A DNA stretch of 64,000 bases from Tetraselmis striata (Eukaryota > Chlorophyta > Chlorodendrophyceae > Chlorodendrales > Chlorodendraceae): positions 78,345 to 142,344 of the forward strand of contig VCJN01003583.1 of assembly GCA_006384855.1 (NCBI GenBank), written 5' to 3'. Positions 20,456-29,767 of the stretch are shown in pieces. Every line of letters begins with the position of its first letter. Within the stretch, counting starts at the first letter, position 1. Under the pieces are notes generated by a model. That model was not told the DNA's origin, ran no database searches, and saw only the letters and a list, made by a program, of their open reading frames with translations. The position numbers and the translations under genes were made by a program.

Positions 20456-20981
20456 ATTCAAACATTCTTCGGCAAACCGCTGCCTGCCCCCCTCCCCCCT
20501 CGCGAATATTTATGTAACTTGAGTACTCTTTGGCAAAACATGGCAGCCAAACCGCCCGTCTGATGACCTTTGATCGGACGGCGAGCAGGCCCGTTCAGCA
20601 GTACTATCTATAATGTACACAAAATTCCCCACTCTTGCCGAATAGTACGGCTGCGATTCGCGCTCCCATGTACTAATAGTCGTAGTTATCCACAGGACGA
20701 TTCGTCACTGCGCCCGGGTTCGTACTAGATACCCGGTACCGGCTTAATAAATATATCGCGTACTATACGGTACTACACGGACAACCTCGTACCTTATACG
20801 TCAGTGCCATGTAACGCGTCACCGCGCTAGTACGACTACCACAACGATTACAAAAAGGGTTTATCTCCCGCCGGCAATACCGCCGGATGTACTCGTACGT
20901 AACTGGATGAACATACCGCCACCAGCAGCAGCCTTCAAGGATAAACAATAGTCGCTAGTAGTAGTGCTTCGTCACCCATAT
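20456..20981. other. no gene seen; possible transposon interior
   Basis: Two TCGCGAATATT blocks at 20446 and 20508 are each followed by a TTnGGCAAA motif, a loose 62-bp direct repeat. The rest is AT-balanced sequence with many TACGTAC/GTACTA motifs. It lies inside the transposon that ends at 21003. Confidence 0.5.
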
Positions 20982-21003
20982 GTCACATCTCATTCTCACA
21001 GTG
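20982..21003 (+). mobile_element. terminal inverted repeat (right half) of the CACTA-like transposon
   Basis: Ends TCTCACAGTG on the plus strand, the partner of 3754-3775 with two mismatches in 22 bp. AAA at 21004-21006 is the outside target duplication. A GGTGACGAA motif lies further in on both sides (about 3736-3729 and 20974-20967). Confidence 0.65.
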
Positions 21004-22582
21004 AAACGTACGACTACGTGTTCATCGACGAGTTCGAATCTTTCCTCAACCAGTGGGCATCGGACACGCACAAGCAACTCCATCGCGGGTGGGCGACCTT
21101 CATGCAGATTTGCGGGACGCACGCATCGTCTACGCTTTGGACGCGTTGCCGTCAAAGAACAACTTCTTTGACGGATTTACTGCAATTTGACGGGTTTTGC
21201 TGCAATTCCTAAAATCGTTGGGCATCGACTACAAGATTATTTCAAGTCCGCACACTGCCGCCACGAGGGCGATAAGGTACCACGATACCCAACGCGGCGC
21301 TGTGGACGCCCAAGTGACAAAGTACATCGCCGACAATCTCGAAAAACATGAAAAACTCTTCGGTTACTATCCCTACATCAACCAAAGTGGCCGGCACAAG
21401 AGCATCATCGAGATCGCCGAAACCGCGTGCAAGCTCGCTGGCAAGAATCCCAAAACCGACGCGGTGCTCCACCACGGCAAGATGAACTTGAAGGCGAAGA
21501 CCCACATCATGGCGGACGTCAACCGGACGTGGCTTGTACCGCTGGACATATGCAACTCCGCCGTCACATGTGGTGTGTCCTTCACCCAGAAGTGGTTCAC
21601 GAAGAGCTTCATTGCAAAGGCGAGTTGGAACAACCCGCGCGATCTCGTCCAATTCAGCTTTCGCGTTAGGAATCTCGGCGGCGACAACACCATCGACATT
21701 TTCCAGCTCGGCGGTAGCATATCGCCGAAGCATTCCAAAGTGTTGATCGCCGACGACCCCGTGTACCGCGGCCTCATCGCTGACGTCAACTTCGAGCAAT
21801 CCATGCCCGGCGACGACTGCTTTCGCTACTTGTGCGGAAAGGTGGCAAACTTCGAGGTGTTGTCCGATGACACGAATGCGACGAGCTCCCGAGAGACCCT
21901 ATCTGAGATCGCATTTGAGGAAGCGCTGATATTTCGATGGGGTAGCATAGCGCCGCTCGACCGCTCATGCGTCGGCGAAGAACCCGCGATCATCCCGGGT
22001 TGCTATGATATTATGAGCTTCAAGGAGGTCGAGCGGCGCATCAACGCCCGGACGCGACAACCGCGACGCAGATCTCGATGGAGAAGTTGTACTGCGAAGT
22101 CATGTTCAAGCCATGTACGCCCAAGGGTTCCATCGCCACGCTATGGGACACCGCGAAGCAGAACTTTGTGAAGACCCTGTGTAAGTACTTGGAAGGCAAG
22201 GGTCGCCAAAGCGGGCGAGTCGTCGTGCCGGACTTGGCCAAACGCGTTGAGGAATACATGGAAGCGATGGTCGAGGGAGACCGGCCCTCCCTTTCCCACC
22301 CCACCCAGCGACGAAGAGAGCAAGCGATTGAAGGCATAGACATTGTGGGATTGCTTTGAATGCGGTCACTCCACTCCGACGAAGCGCCTTGCCGTCGCAT
22401 GCGAGAGCTTCTTCGGGAGCCAAATCTTCAAGTACGAGAACAAGGACCACAAGTGTCCATGGGTGGCAAACGTGAAGGCGATGCATGCCGTGGTTCCTAC
22501 CATGCGGCTACTGAAATCGCTGTCGTGGGACGACATCACCCAACGCCCCAAAAGTGAGCCACCGGGGGGAATACGGAGATAA
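21004..22582 (+). pseudogene. viral primase-helicase, C-terminal half (SF2 motifs II-VI)
   Basis: Begins in helicase motif II, YDYVFIDEFESFLNQW, exactly where the N-terminal half at 3776-5292 leaves off. Then IVYALDALPSKNNFFDGFTA (motif III region, with a TGA shortly after), a long frame from 21197 with NSAVTCGVSFTQKWF (motif V) and NPRDLVQFSFRVRNLGG (motif VI, two Arg). These are the hallmarks of UL9/origin-binding-type SF2 helicases. A frameshift near 22070 moves to MEKLYCEVMFKPCTPKGSIA, and another near 22340 to LWDCFECGHSTPTKRLAVAC; the last frame runs into the hairpin at 22549. With its partner the protein would be about 1000 residues, similar to asfarvirus-type primase-helicases. Confidence 0.75.
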
Positions 22583-22620
22583 ACAATCCACCCATGACCC
22601 CCCGCGAGGCTCACTTTTGG
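22549..22620. terminator. two-stem hairpin, second copy
   Basis: Outer stem CCAAAAGTGAGCC (22548-22560) with GGCTCACTTTTGG (22608-22620) and inner GGGGGG (22564-22569) with CCCCCC (22598-22603). Same stems as 7022-7116 with a different loop. It sits at the 3' end of the helicase and 70 bp before the next gene. Confidence 0.6.
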
Positions 22621-22689
22621 CGATCGCCCAAGGCAGACCGACTTAAAGCAATTCTTTGTCGACCAACGTAGATATAATCCATACTAGCG

Positions 22690-23521
22690 ATGTCAACATC
22701 GATAGACCGCTTTGCCACGCGCGTGATCCCATTTTTCACCTCCAAAGAGCTGGGCAGGTACCATGGGTACTCGAACACAACCGCCTACAAATTGGACGAA
22801 GATGTAAACGGCCTCCGATACCTCGCAAGCCTAACAATGCGGTACCGCGCGATCTTGGCGAAACCGTCCGCGGGCTGGACCGAGCTCGAGTGGCGCTTCA
22901 TTTTGACATATGACAGCTTGGTAGAGTACTGCGATTTCAAGATGTACGGCAAGTTGTATTCAACAAAGCGTGATAGCGAAGATCCGCCGGTTCACCCTGA
23001 GTTTGATACCAGTCTTGCAGGCGTTTGACCGGCTGTTTGAAACCTTGACGCCTGCACACTCTCAGCAGTGCATGTAGACGGCGGAGCGATCGTACGGCTA
23101 CGAGTACGAGGACGCGAGTACATCTCCGGCAGTAGACCTACATCGCGAAGCGGCTGTACATCTACGAGTACGAGGACGCCCCTGAGAGCACAATCAAGTT
23201 TCCGGTACTGCTGAGTATCAATGGTGGGCGCCATGCAATACTAGAATATACTGCAGGATATCGGCCGATGCAGCAGCGGATACTGTATTGTACGGACATA
23301 GTTAATGCCAGTACTCAGGCTCGCACATACGCGTTAAGTACTGGAGAATACAGTCAGCGCGCGATGGCGCAAGGTGGCGGATGCGCTAACGGCTGGCGCG
23401 CGCACCAGGGCGTGCGCGAGTATAAAGGCAGGGCGCGACCCGTTGTAAGAAACAGTCGTTCTTTTTCCTCACGCCCATCTTTCAACACAAGGAGTACGAT
23501 CTCTCGTCGGACGAAGACTAG
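22690..23521 (+). pseudogene. small viral gene split by a solo LTR
   Basis: From ATG at 22690: MSTSIDRFATRVIPFFTSKE, LGRYHGYSNTTAYKLDEDV, then a Trp/Tyr-rich stretch (GWTELEWRFILTYDSLVEY) to SEDPPVHPE at about 23000. The LTR supplies a false C-terminus. After the LTR, KEYDLSSDED and a stop at 23519-23521 give an acidic tail typical of a natural C-terminus. The intact protein would be about 115 residues. Fold and role are not recognised; it lies between replication and capsid genes. Confidence 0.5.
22998..23487 (+). repeat. copia solo LTR
   Basis: About 490 bp in the same orientation as the element at 50905. Starts TGAGTTTGATACC (others TGTTGTTTGATACC) and ends TTTCAACA. No internal sequence is attached. 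The flanks CACCC and CAAGG do not form a target duplication, so its edges may have changed. Confidence 0.85.
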
Positions 23522-23538
23522 CTGGATCACCTTGTAAC

Positions 23539-23721
23539 TCATTTCGTATGTACCATTCTCGCAAGCGCATGGGCGCGGTTTTTAGTCTTCGCGACAGGCA
23601 TTGCGAGATACGACGAGGGGAGCGCGGCGGAGGGCTTTGTGCGCGGAGCAGCCGCCTGGGCCGTTGCCAACGCCATCCCGCCAGTCTTCTTCGTCTTCTT
23701 AGTAGCACGAGGTTTTGCCAT
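23539..23721 (-). CDS. small Lys/Ala-rich basic protein (viral, unknown)
   Basis: Sixty codons, MAKPRATKKTKKTGGMALAT, ending ARMVHTK. Composition (many Lys, Arg, Ala, Pro) resembles small virion DNA-condensing proteins, but no family is recognised. It is divergent from the minor capsid gene that starts 30 bp away at 23751, so the short gap must hold both promoters. Confidence 0.4.
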   Translation of the reverse strand: MAKPRATKKTKKTGGMALATAQAAAPRTKPSAALPSSYLAMPVAKTKNRAHALARMVHTK

Positions 23722-23750
23722 ATGTACTTTAAACTTCCGTTACGAATGAA

Positions 23751-24611
23751 GTGACGAGCTTTCATATTCACCTCGACAGCAAGTTTTCAGACATGCAGTT
23801 CTCTGCAAACGCTTGCGTGTTTTACTTAGCGGACCCGCTGACCCTTCCGTCGCAGGATTACGAGTTTGTTTCAGTGCCGCACGCGACGATTCCGTTATCG
23901 CATTGGGTGATTGAGGCAACGAACAACCTGCTCGAGCTGGTATACTCCAACGAGACGACGTACCTATCGCTCCCTCTCGGAAATCGTAGTGTGGATGAGA
24001 TCATCGAATACCTGAACACAAAGCTTATTGGTGGTTTCACCGCCGCCTACGACGAAGCGATAAACCGTATAGTATTCAGCACCGAGCTGCTTGGCGAAAG
24101 CCTCGCGATCGGAGAAATGAGTACGTGTGGGAAGCTGTTGGGCGTGAAAGCGGGAGACGCGGCGGTGGATGGCGTTCTTGCCCCGGCGCGGGGCGTGGAC
24201 CTCGCCGGCATCTCGTCGATATTCATACGAAGCAACCTGTCGACTCGTAATCGCGATCCGGTATCCAAAGCGACAAGCGATATTCTCGCCAAGGTGCATG
24301 CTTTGCAGAACTTCAACGAGATTGAGTACCACAGCTCGTCGCTCAAGTTTGCGAGAGCTGATCGAAATGTGTCGCTCATCGTCGTCTACCTTACGGATGA
24401 CTTACAGCGACTCAAGGATTTCCACGGCGCGGACTACTCGCTAACCCTCGAGTTTACGCTTCATCGAAAAGAAGTCATCTCGCACGCCGTCGATTATCGT
24501 TTAACTGGTGTTATGAATAACGATGTTAGCCCGCCGCAGAGAGACGCTGAGGCCGCGAAGCCTTTCGATGCGTCGGGTGATCCAAGTGGATCTAAGCGAG
24601 GTGAACGATAG
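23751..24611 (+). CDS. penton-like minor capsid protein
   Basis: 286 codons, MTSFHIHLDSKFSDMQFSAN. Residues 25-75 read LPSQDYEFVSVPHATIPLSH, W, IEATNNLLELVY, then YLSLPLGNRSVDEIIEYLNT. This pattern (a beta strand, an IP-S turn, a short N-x-x-N stretch, a strand, then an LPxGNxS-type step and a helix) is what I know from penton/minor capsid proteins of Polinton-like viruses and adintoviruses. The rest alternates strands, as in a jelly roll (IVFSTELLGESLAI, VSLIVVYLTDDL, YSLTLEFTLHRKEV). The frame is intact, though the last 25 residues may be altered because the next gene overlaps it in another frame. A fibre-base protein is the alternative. Confidence 0.5.
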   Translation: MTSFHIHLDSKFSDMQFSANACVFYLADPLTLPSQDYEFVSVPHATIPLSHWVIEATNNLLELVYSNETTYLSLPLGNRSVDEIIEYLNTKLIGGFTAAYDEAINRIVFSTELLGESLAIGEMSTCGKLLGVKAGDAAVDGVLAPARGVDLAGISSIFIRSNLSTRNRDPVSKATSDILAKVHALQNFNEIEYHSSSLKFARADRNVSLIVVYLTDDLQRLKDFHGADYSLTLEFTLHRKEVISHAVDYRLTGVMNNDVSPPQRDAEAAKPFDASGDPSGSKRGER

Positions 24612-27288
24612 TATCACGGAGCTCGAAGCTCAGCTCACAATAGACGTGGAGGCGATAGAGTCCAGCCTCGCGTCCACGGACTCCAATGTGGAAGGGCTCT
24701 CCAATGCGGTCAAGGCCGCCGCCGCCGCCATCTCGTCGCTCGAGGACGATCTCGTCGCTCTGTCAAATTTCACGCACGAATGCTGCGACGAAAGCGCATC
24801 CACTATCGACGAGCTTTGGGTAGCGGTGAGCAATGTCGGCGTCTCTTCGTACATCCCGCACGCTGAAAAACCAGCGCTTTATCGTGGACCTTATCGAACC
24901 GAAAGCTATCGGCGCGCACGACGATAACCCCGGCCGCATATCGACTTATTAGCCACGCCTCGCAGCCCCCTTGAGCCTCTCTTCGATATCGGCGACGCGA
25001 CGAATCCGTGGCGACATATGTGTGCGCCGAGGAATTGACTCTTTTGGGCACGTCAAATATCAATTTTTCACACTTTCAAGGCAGTAACGGCGATTTCAAC
25101 CTCGACGACGTTATCGAATACGCGCTAAGCCTCGTCGCGACTCCCGACCGCCCAACCACGGTTTCGCTTGAGTGCATGAACGAGGCTAATTTTACGAGGT
25201 ATTATCGTTAAGGGCAACCTTTTGCCATACGAAGAAAACGTCGGGTTCCCTTATTATCGCGCGTGGGAAATCTGACTTATCCGTGGCTCTAGGGGCACTT
25301 CACAAATTTATTCGCTTGAAACATTTACGGCCTCGATGAAGGCGGTTCGACGCGACGAGTTCACCTTGAGGGCGACGCCGCGGCGCTCCCTTTGATAACA
25401 TGGGCAGACCTCCAAGGCGACCAATCGTCGATACCCGTCCCAGGATTTAATTTCGATGTCGAAATCACGGGCGAACAAGGGCCGGCGGGCGAACCCGCAG
25501 CCGATGGCACCGACGCCGTGTTGCCCCCGTGGGTGGCCACCTCGCAGAATGCAGTGCCCCTTAGCGGCTTCGCAAACGATCTCGTGCTAACCGCGGACAA
25601 TGCGGCATGGGAAAGCGTCCTCAACAAGCCAACATTTTTCAGCGGGAGCTACAACGACCTTACAAACACGCCGACGATCCCTTCGCTAGCCGGCTATGCA
25701 ACCGAAACGTGGGTGTCGTCGCAAGGGCTCATCATCGAGGCGGCGAGTTTGCCTTCGTGGGTGGCCACCTCGCAAAACGACGTTTCCCTTAGTGGCTTTA
25801 ACAACGATTTAACCATCGAGTCCGACAGCAACCACATTCACACCGAATACGAGGCGTCGAGGCTTCTCAAGAGGGCGGTCTCTGCTTTCGGAGAATTCGC
25901 GACAGTCCCAAACTTCGAGTACGCGCGACAGTTTAATGAGTATCCGTACATTACTCTAGGCACGCATTACAACTACGAGACCGACGAGGAAGACTCCGAG
26001 CAGCGATGGTCAGAAATATACTGCGATTCGGTATTTTCATACTTCTTGCTCGCTGAACTAAAGATCGTAATTGGAGGATCTCAACTAACGTGTCCCTTAC
26101 TGTCGACGACGACAACGCCCTCCAGGTTTCGGGGAACATCGTGCCTAAAAAGACAGTAACACAAGATTTGGGATCTTCCTCGCACGAGTGGGATCACGTG
26201 TACGTCAAAGATGTCGAGGTGTCCGACGACGTCAAGGTGCGAAACGATGTTCGTCTCATGGAATCGTCAGGAAACGACGTTTTCGTTTAAAACCCCACCC
26301 GGACGGCGCGGAGTGCGACGGGCACATGCTCCCCGACGGCACGAGGAAATTCGATCTCGGAAAGGCTGGCGACAAGTGGTGCGACATATACGCGCAGTTT
26401 GCGACGATCAGCGGCGGCGCGTCAATAGGCTCTTTGGAGACGCCGCTGCTCAACGTCACGGGCGTGATGTCGCTAAATGGGAATAAAATCACGCAGGTCG
26501 GGGCTCCGGACACCGGTACCGATGTCGTCAACAAATCGTATGTGGATACCGAGATTGCGAATATAACGATCGATTGGGACAATATCGGTGGCGAGACAAA
26601 GCCCGCGATGTTCGAAGAGGTGGGGTACAATATCTCGTCGGAAACTTTCATCCCAGCTCTAAACTACGTGTACGATCTCGGAGCCACGAGCTCGAGATGG
26701 GGGACTCTCCACGCGCACGGCGTCAACGCATACCTGTCCCCGATCAACGCCTTTGAGGGCGTGGACGCGAAAGGCAAAGCGATAGTGAACGTCACCGACC
26801 CTAGCGACAGCGCCTACGCCGCGAACAAGACGCACGTGGACGCCGAGGTGCTTAATGTGCAGATACGAGCATCGCTAGCGCTCGCGATGCGCGGCTTTGC
26901 GCACATACGGGTTGACAAGTTATCAGAAACCGGGACCACAGTAGAGTTCCGCCTGTCGGAAATATGCGTGACATGCAACTCGGCGGACGAGTACTCCTCG
27001 CCAACCCTTCGCGCCACGGTACTGAAGAACGCGAATTTCCCTCACACGCTAGGGAAGACGGTAACGGCGACGCCGGCGTTGAGCGCAGTCGGGACGTTCG
27101 ATTCCACGTACGCGTTTGCAAGTATCAAGTTGGATTCCGACTTTGCGGACGGGTACAACGCAATGGCTCCGGTCATTAAATTTTCGATTACACGAAACGC
27201 GATAAGGGCGGGAATCGGCATGACCGCGACGATCGCCGAACATGTTCACTATCACAGCACGCTAACGCCGCAGGACGTGTACTTCTAG
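24568..27288 (+). pseudogene. long phage-type fibre protein, frameshifted
   Basis: Starts MRRVIQVDLSEVNDSITELE and has an N-terminal coiled coil (24600-24830). Frame changes follow near 24850-25020, 25200 and 25370, with stops between. A short collagen-like GEQGPAGEPAADG lies at 25468. Then come two copies of PPWVATSQNAVPLSGF-like blocks and the tail-fibre signature WESVLNKPTFFSGSYNDLTN. Another frameshift sits near 26090, one near 26285. Three copies of the DLGSSSHEWDHVYV / DLGKAGDKWCDIYA / DLGATSSRWGTLHA motif and two of NKITQVGAPDTGTDVVNKSY-type follow; both are standard in phage and giant-virus fibres. The C-terminal 150 residues form the likely knob. It would be about 890 residues. The stop overlaps the stop of the recombinase on the other strand. 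Confidence 0.7.
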
Positions 27289-28454
27289 ACATCGTTCTCC
27301 TCCGTTGGAATCACGGTGTCTCGCCAATAGCTGAGCGTCGTCGCCAACGAGTGTTGATGGCAATCCGCGACCCTTTGCACCTTGACAATGATGAAATTGT
27401 TCGGGTTCTCGGTCTTGAGCATGTCCGAGACCCTCGAGTGGCGGATGTCGTTGACGGTGACGCCGAGGGCCTTCTTCAGGATCGCGCCCGTGTTGTCGAC
27501 GCTCTTCTTCTTGAGCAGAAAACCTTGCGGGCGAGCGGCTAACGAGGCCTCGACTTGTCGCTTAAGGGACTCGTTCAGGTCGAAGACATAGGTCTGTCAG
27601 AAAATTGCTGCATAGTTTTGAACTTTCGCACGACGAGCTTGCCTTCGGGGCGCAGATAGTAGTTGGGATAGGCCCTCGCTTGCGACTCGCGATTGATGAC
27701 CTTGACGGTGCCCAGCTCGGCGCGGAGGCCCCATAGGTTGGTTTGCAGGAGCGCCGGGATGTACTCCGCCGACGCGGCCCCGAACTTCTCCTTGACCGCC
27801 GGAAGTCGCGACTTGATGACGCTGATGTCGAGGACCGTCTCGCTGACCGTGCGCTAGCCCGTTTGCTCGCCGGTCGCCTTGGCGTGCATGAGCATGCGAG
27901 CGTGGTACTTTGCGAGGGCCTCGTCGCCGATCGCGGCCTTGTACTCCGGGATGTACTTGCTTGGCGAAAAGATGCGGGCGAAGTAGTCTCGCTTGGTGCT
28001 TGAGCTAGTGTCTCGGCTCTCGATAGCGCGGATGACTCTGTCGGCTTCCTTCAAGCATTTCACAAGTTCGCTCGAGGAGCACTTCAAGATAATTTTGACG
28101 AGACGCTTCATCGTCCCGGCATAGTTGTCGATCGGCTTCTGACTTGAGTGTCTTTGCGGTTGTGACGCCGCGGGCATCTATTTGCCGCCGCCCGACGAGC
28201 GCCTCGATTTTTGGCAAAAGCTGGTCCAAGGTGAGATCGGGCGTAGCCGGGGGACCGCCAGTGGACTCCTCGTGATTCTCGTTGGTGGTATCGCTGTCCA
28301 GCTCATAGCCGCTATCGACGTCGGCTTGCACCCCCCTCCCGGGCGGGTCTCCGTTGCACCCGCGCCTCGCACACGGCGGGCCGATGTCGTGCTGTTTTGG
28401 CAGGGGCAGGAGGCCGTTCGCCTCGCGCATCTTCTTGAAATCATCGGGAGTCAT
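27285..28454 (-). pseudogene. tyrosine recombinase (integrase)
   Basis: About 390 residues from MTPDDFKKMREANGLLPLPK. The N-terminal 85 residues are acidic and disordered. After a frame change near 28175 comes a helical core-binding domain (NYAGTMKRLVKIILKCSSSE). It continues through an in-frame TAG (27855) into NLWGLRAELGTVKV (catalytic Arg I), GKLVVRKFKT (the beta-hairpin Lys), then after a frame change near 27600 VNDIRHSRVSDML (box II, Arg), CHQHS and LSYWRD (putative nucleophile Tyr). The order and spacing fit the tyrosine recombinases of Polinton-like and giant viruses and Cryptons. It probably integrated the element. Stops overlap tail-to-tail with the fibre gene. Decayed. Confidence 0.7.
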
Positions 28455-28457
28455 GTC

Positions 28458-28622
28458 TTACTTCTCGAGCGTGTACAATTGCATGCGCGACACGGCGCCG
28501 GTTGCGATGCGCTTGCAATAGCGCTTCTTGTTGTGCCGGTCCGCATTGCGGTGGTAGGATTCCAGGCTGGCAGCGCGGCGCTTGCGGAGCTCGGCGGATG
28601 CGCACCATCCCGCAAGGCATGG
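28458..28622 (-). pseudogene. small basic protein upstream of the recombinase
   Basis: Minus-strand frame WCASAELRKRRAASLESYHR, NADRHNKKRYCKRIATGAVS, RMQLYTLEK with its stop at 28458-28460, only 3 bp before the recombinase ATG. The ATG at about 28621 (MPCGMVRI) is in a different frame, so a frameshift is needed. Lys/Arg/Tyr composition recalls the basic protein at 5316-5582. The boundary of the 2.46-kb duplication (28547) falls inside it. Confidence 0.35.
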
Positions 28623-28719
28623 TGAACGACAATTCTTTAGCTATACAACAGCAAATATATCTCCCGTTGTAAGCTGGGGTGAAAGCGCGGCGCGCGGAAC
28701 GGATCAAAAGTTTTTCGCG

Positions 28720-28732
28720 CGGAATATAAATG
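28720..28732 (+). promoter_or_regulatory. TATA-like motif at methyltransferase start
   Basis: GGAATATAAATG places AATATAAA directly against the start codon at 28730. Proximity is unusually close for a TATA box; it may be an early-promoter-like AT motif. Same in copy 2. Confidence 0.3.
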
Positions 28733-29435
28733 ATCGCGCGCTCTCTTCGCGTTCTCGACTTGTGCTGCTGGACCAAAAGCGTGGGCTCGGCTCTAGTCGA
28801 TAAGCTTGGCGACTCGAGTACGTGACTTTGGACGCGGATCGGAAGTCGAGCCCGACTATAATGCTCGACGTCCGCGAGTGGGACTACGCCTCGACCTATC
28901 CGCGCGGATACTCCGACGTGATATGGGCCAGCCCGCCGTGCACGGAATATTCGCTGGCGAAAACCATCGGGGTGCGAAAGCTCGAGCTGGCGGATTCCAT
29001 CGAAGAAGTGTCTCGAGATCATCGAGTGATACAAACCGCGGTACTGGTTCATCGAAAATCCCTTCACCGGGATGCTCAAGTGACGAGACTTTATGCACCC
29101 GCTCGCGCCCTTCTTGCATCGGTGCACCTACTGCAAGTACGGCCGGGACTTCAAAAAGTCCACCCCGGTGTGGAACAAACAAGCCGGGGCTGCGCCTCAA
29201 GCACTGCGATAGGGAGCACAGTATCCACTACGCGTGCGCGCAGGCCGGCCCCTCCAAGCAATTCTACAGGAGCGCGGGCAGCGCCGAGACGTATCAAATC
29301 CCAAAGGAGTTGCTCGCCGAGTTATTCGCCGGCATCGCTGTTGGAGCGGACGAGGACGTTGCCGTTCCAGTGGCTGAGAGTCGCCCCTTCTTCGAGGTCC
29401 GGGAAGGCGACGTTGATGCGGCTGAACGCCCCTAG
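28730..29435 (+). pseudogene. C5 cytosine DNA methyltransferase, copy 1
   Basis: MIARSLRVLDLCCWTKSVGS is motif I (SAM binding; one residue of the usual FxGxG is altered). A one-base loss near 28820 shifts frame to VTLDADRKSSPTIMLDVREW (motif II-III). DVIWASPPCTEYS is motif IV with the catalytic Cys in SPPC. A frame change near 29010 and a TGA lead to YKPRYWFIENPFTGMLK (motif VI, ENP), another TGA, then RDFMHPLAPFLHRCTYCKYG and SAETYQIPKELLAELF (motif X region). About 230 residues, short like phage and algal-virus enzymes that lack a long target-recognition domain. At least two stops and two to three frameshifts. Copy 2 at 61724-62430 shares all but one of the lesions, so decay preceded duplication. 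Confidence 0.75.
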
Positions 29436-29594
29436 GCCGGGAACGGGGTAGCCGATATGGTCCTCGAGTATGCGACTGCCGAGACAATCGTACGAGCCCG
29501 CGACAAAGCCGTTGTACAGGTTCTTGTTGAGGTGCGAGAAGGGGAACTCTGAAAACTCCGGGATCAGGACGGTGGTGTCCACGCGAGCCGGCAT
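29322..29594 (-). CDS. unknown viral frame, copy 1
   Basis: Ninety codons, MPARVDTTVLIPEFSEFPFS ... HWNGNVLVRSNSDAGE. It overlaps the 3' end of the methyltransferase on the other strand. Its N-terminal part may extend upstream to 29766 (VDSFSLVAGTDAESLVSISL) but stops intervene. Composition looks like a beta-rich structural protein; no family recognised. Identical in copy 2 (62315-62587). Confidence 0.35.
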   Translation of the reverse strand: MPARVDTTVLIPEFSEFPFSHLNKNLYNGFVAGSYDCLGSRILEDHIGYPVPGLGAFSRINVAFPDLEEGATLSHWNGNVLVRSNSDAGE

Positions 29595-29633
29595 CGATCC
29601 GCGCTGTGTTACTAAAAGCGCCCAAAAAGAACC

Positions 29634-29662
29634 GCGGGGGGAAGCTACGCTGTATCCCCCGC
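29634..29662. repeat. GC hairpin in virus segment
   Basis: GCGGGGGG pairs with TCCCCCGC around a 13-nt loop, followed by a second GGCTACGCCGTA / AGCTACGCTGTA near-repeat. Also in the duplicate copy. Confidence 0.5.
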
Positions 29663-29767
29663 AAGGGGTAGGCTACGCCGTATCGGAGATGGTTAGCGAG
29701 ATGCTTACCAGCGACTCCGCGTCCGTGCCGGCCACGAGACTAAACGAGTCAACCAACGGTCGGGGCA

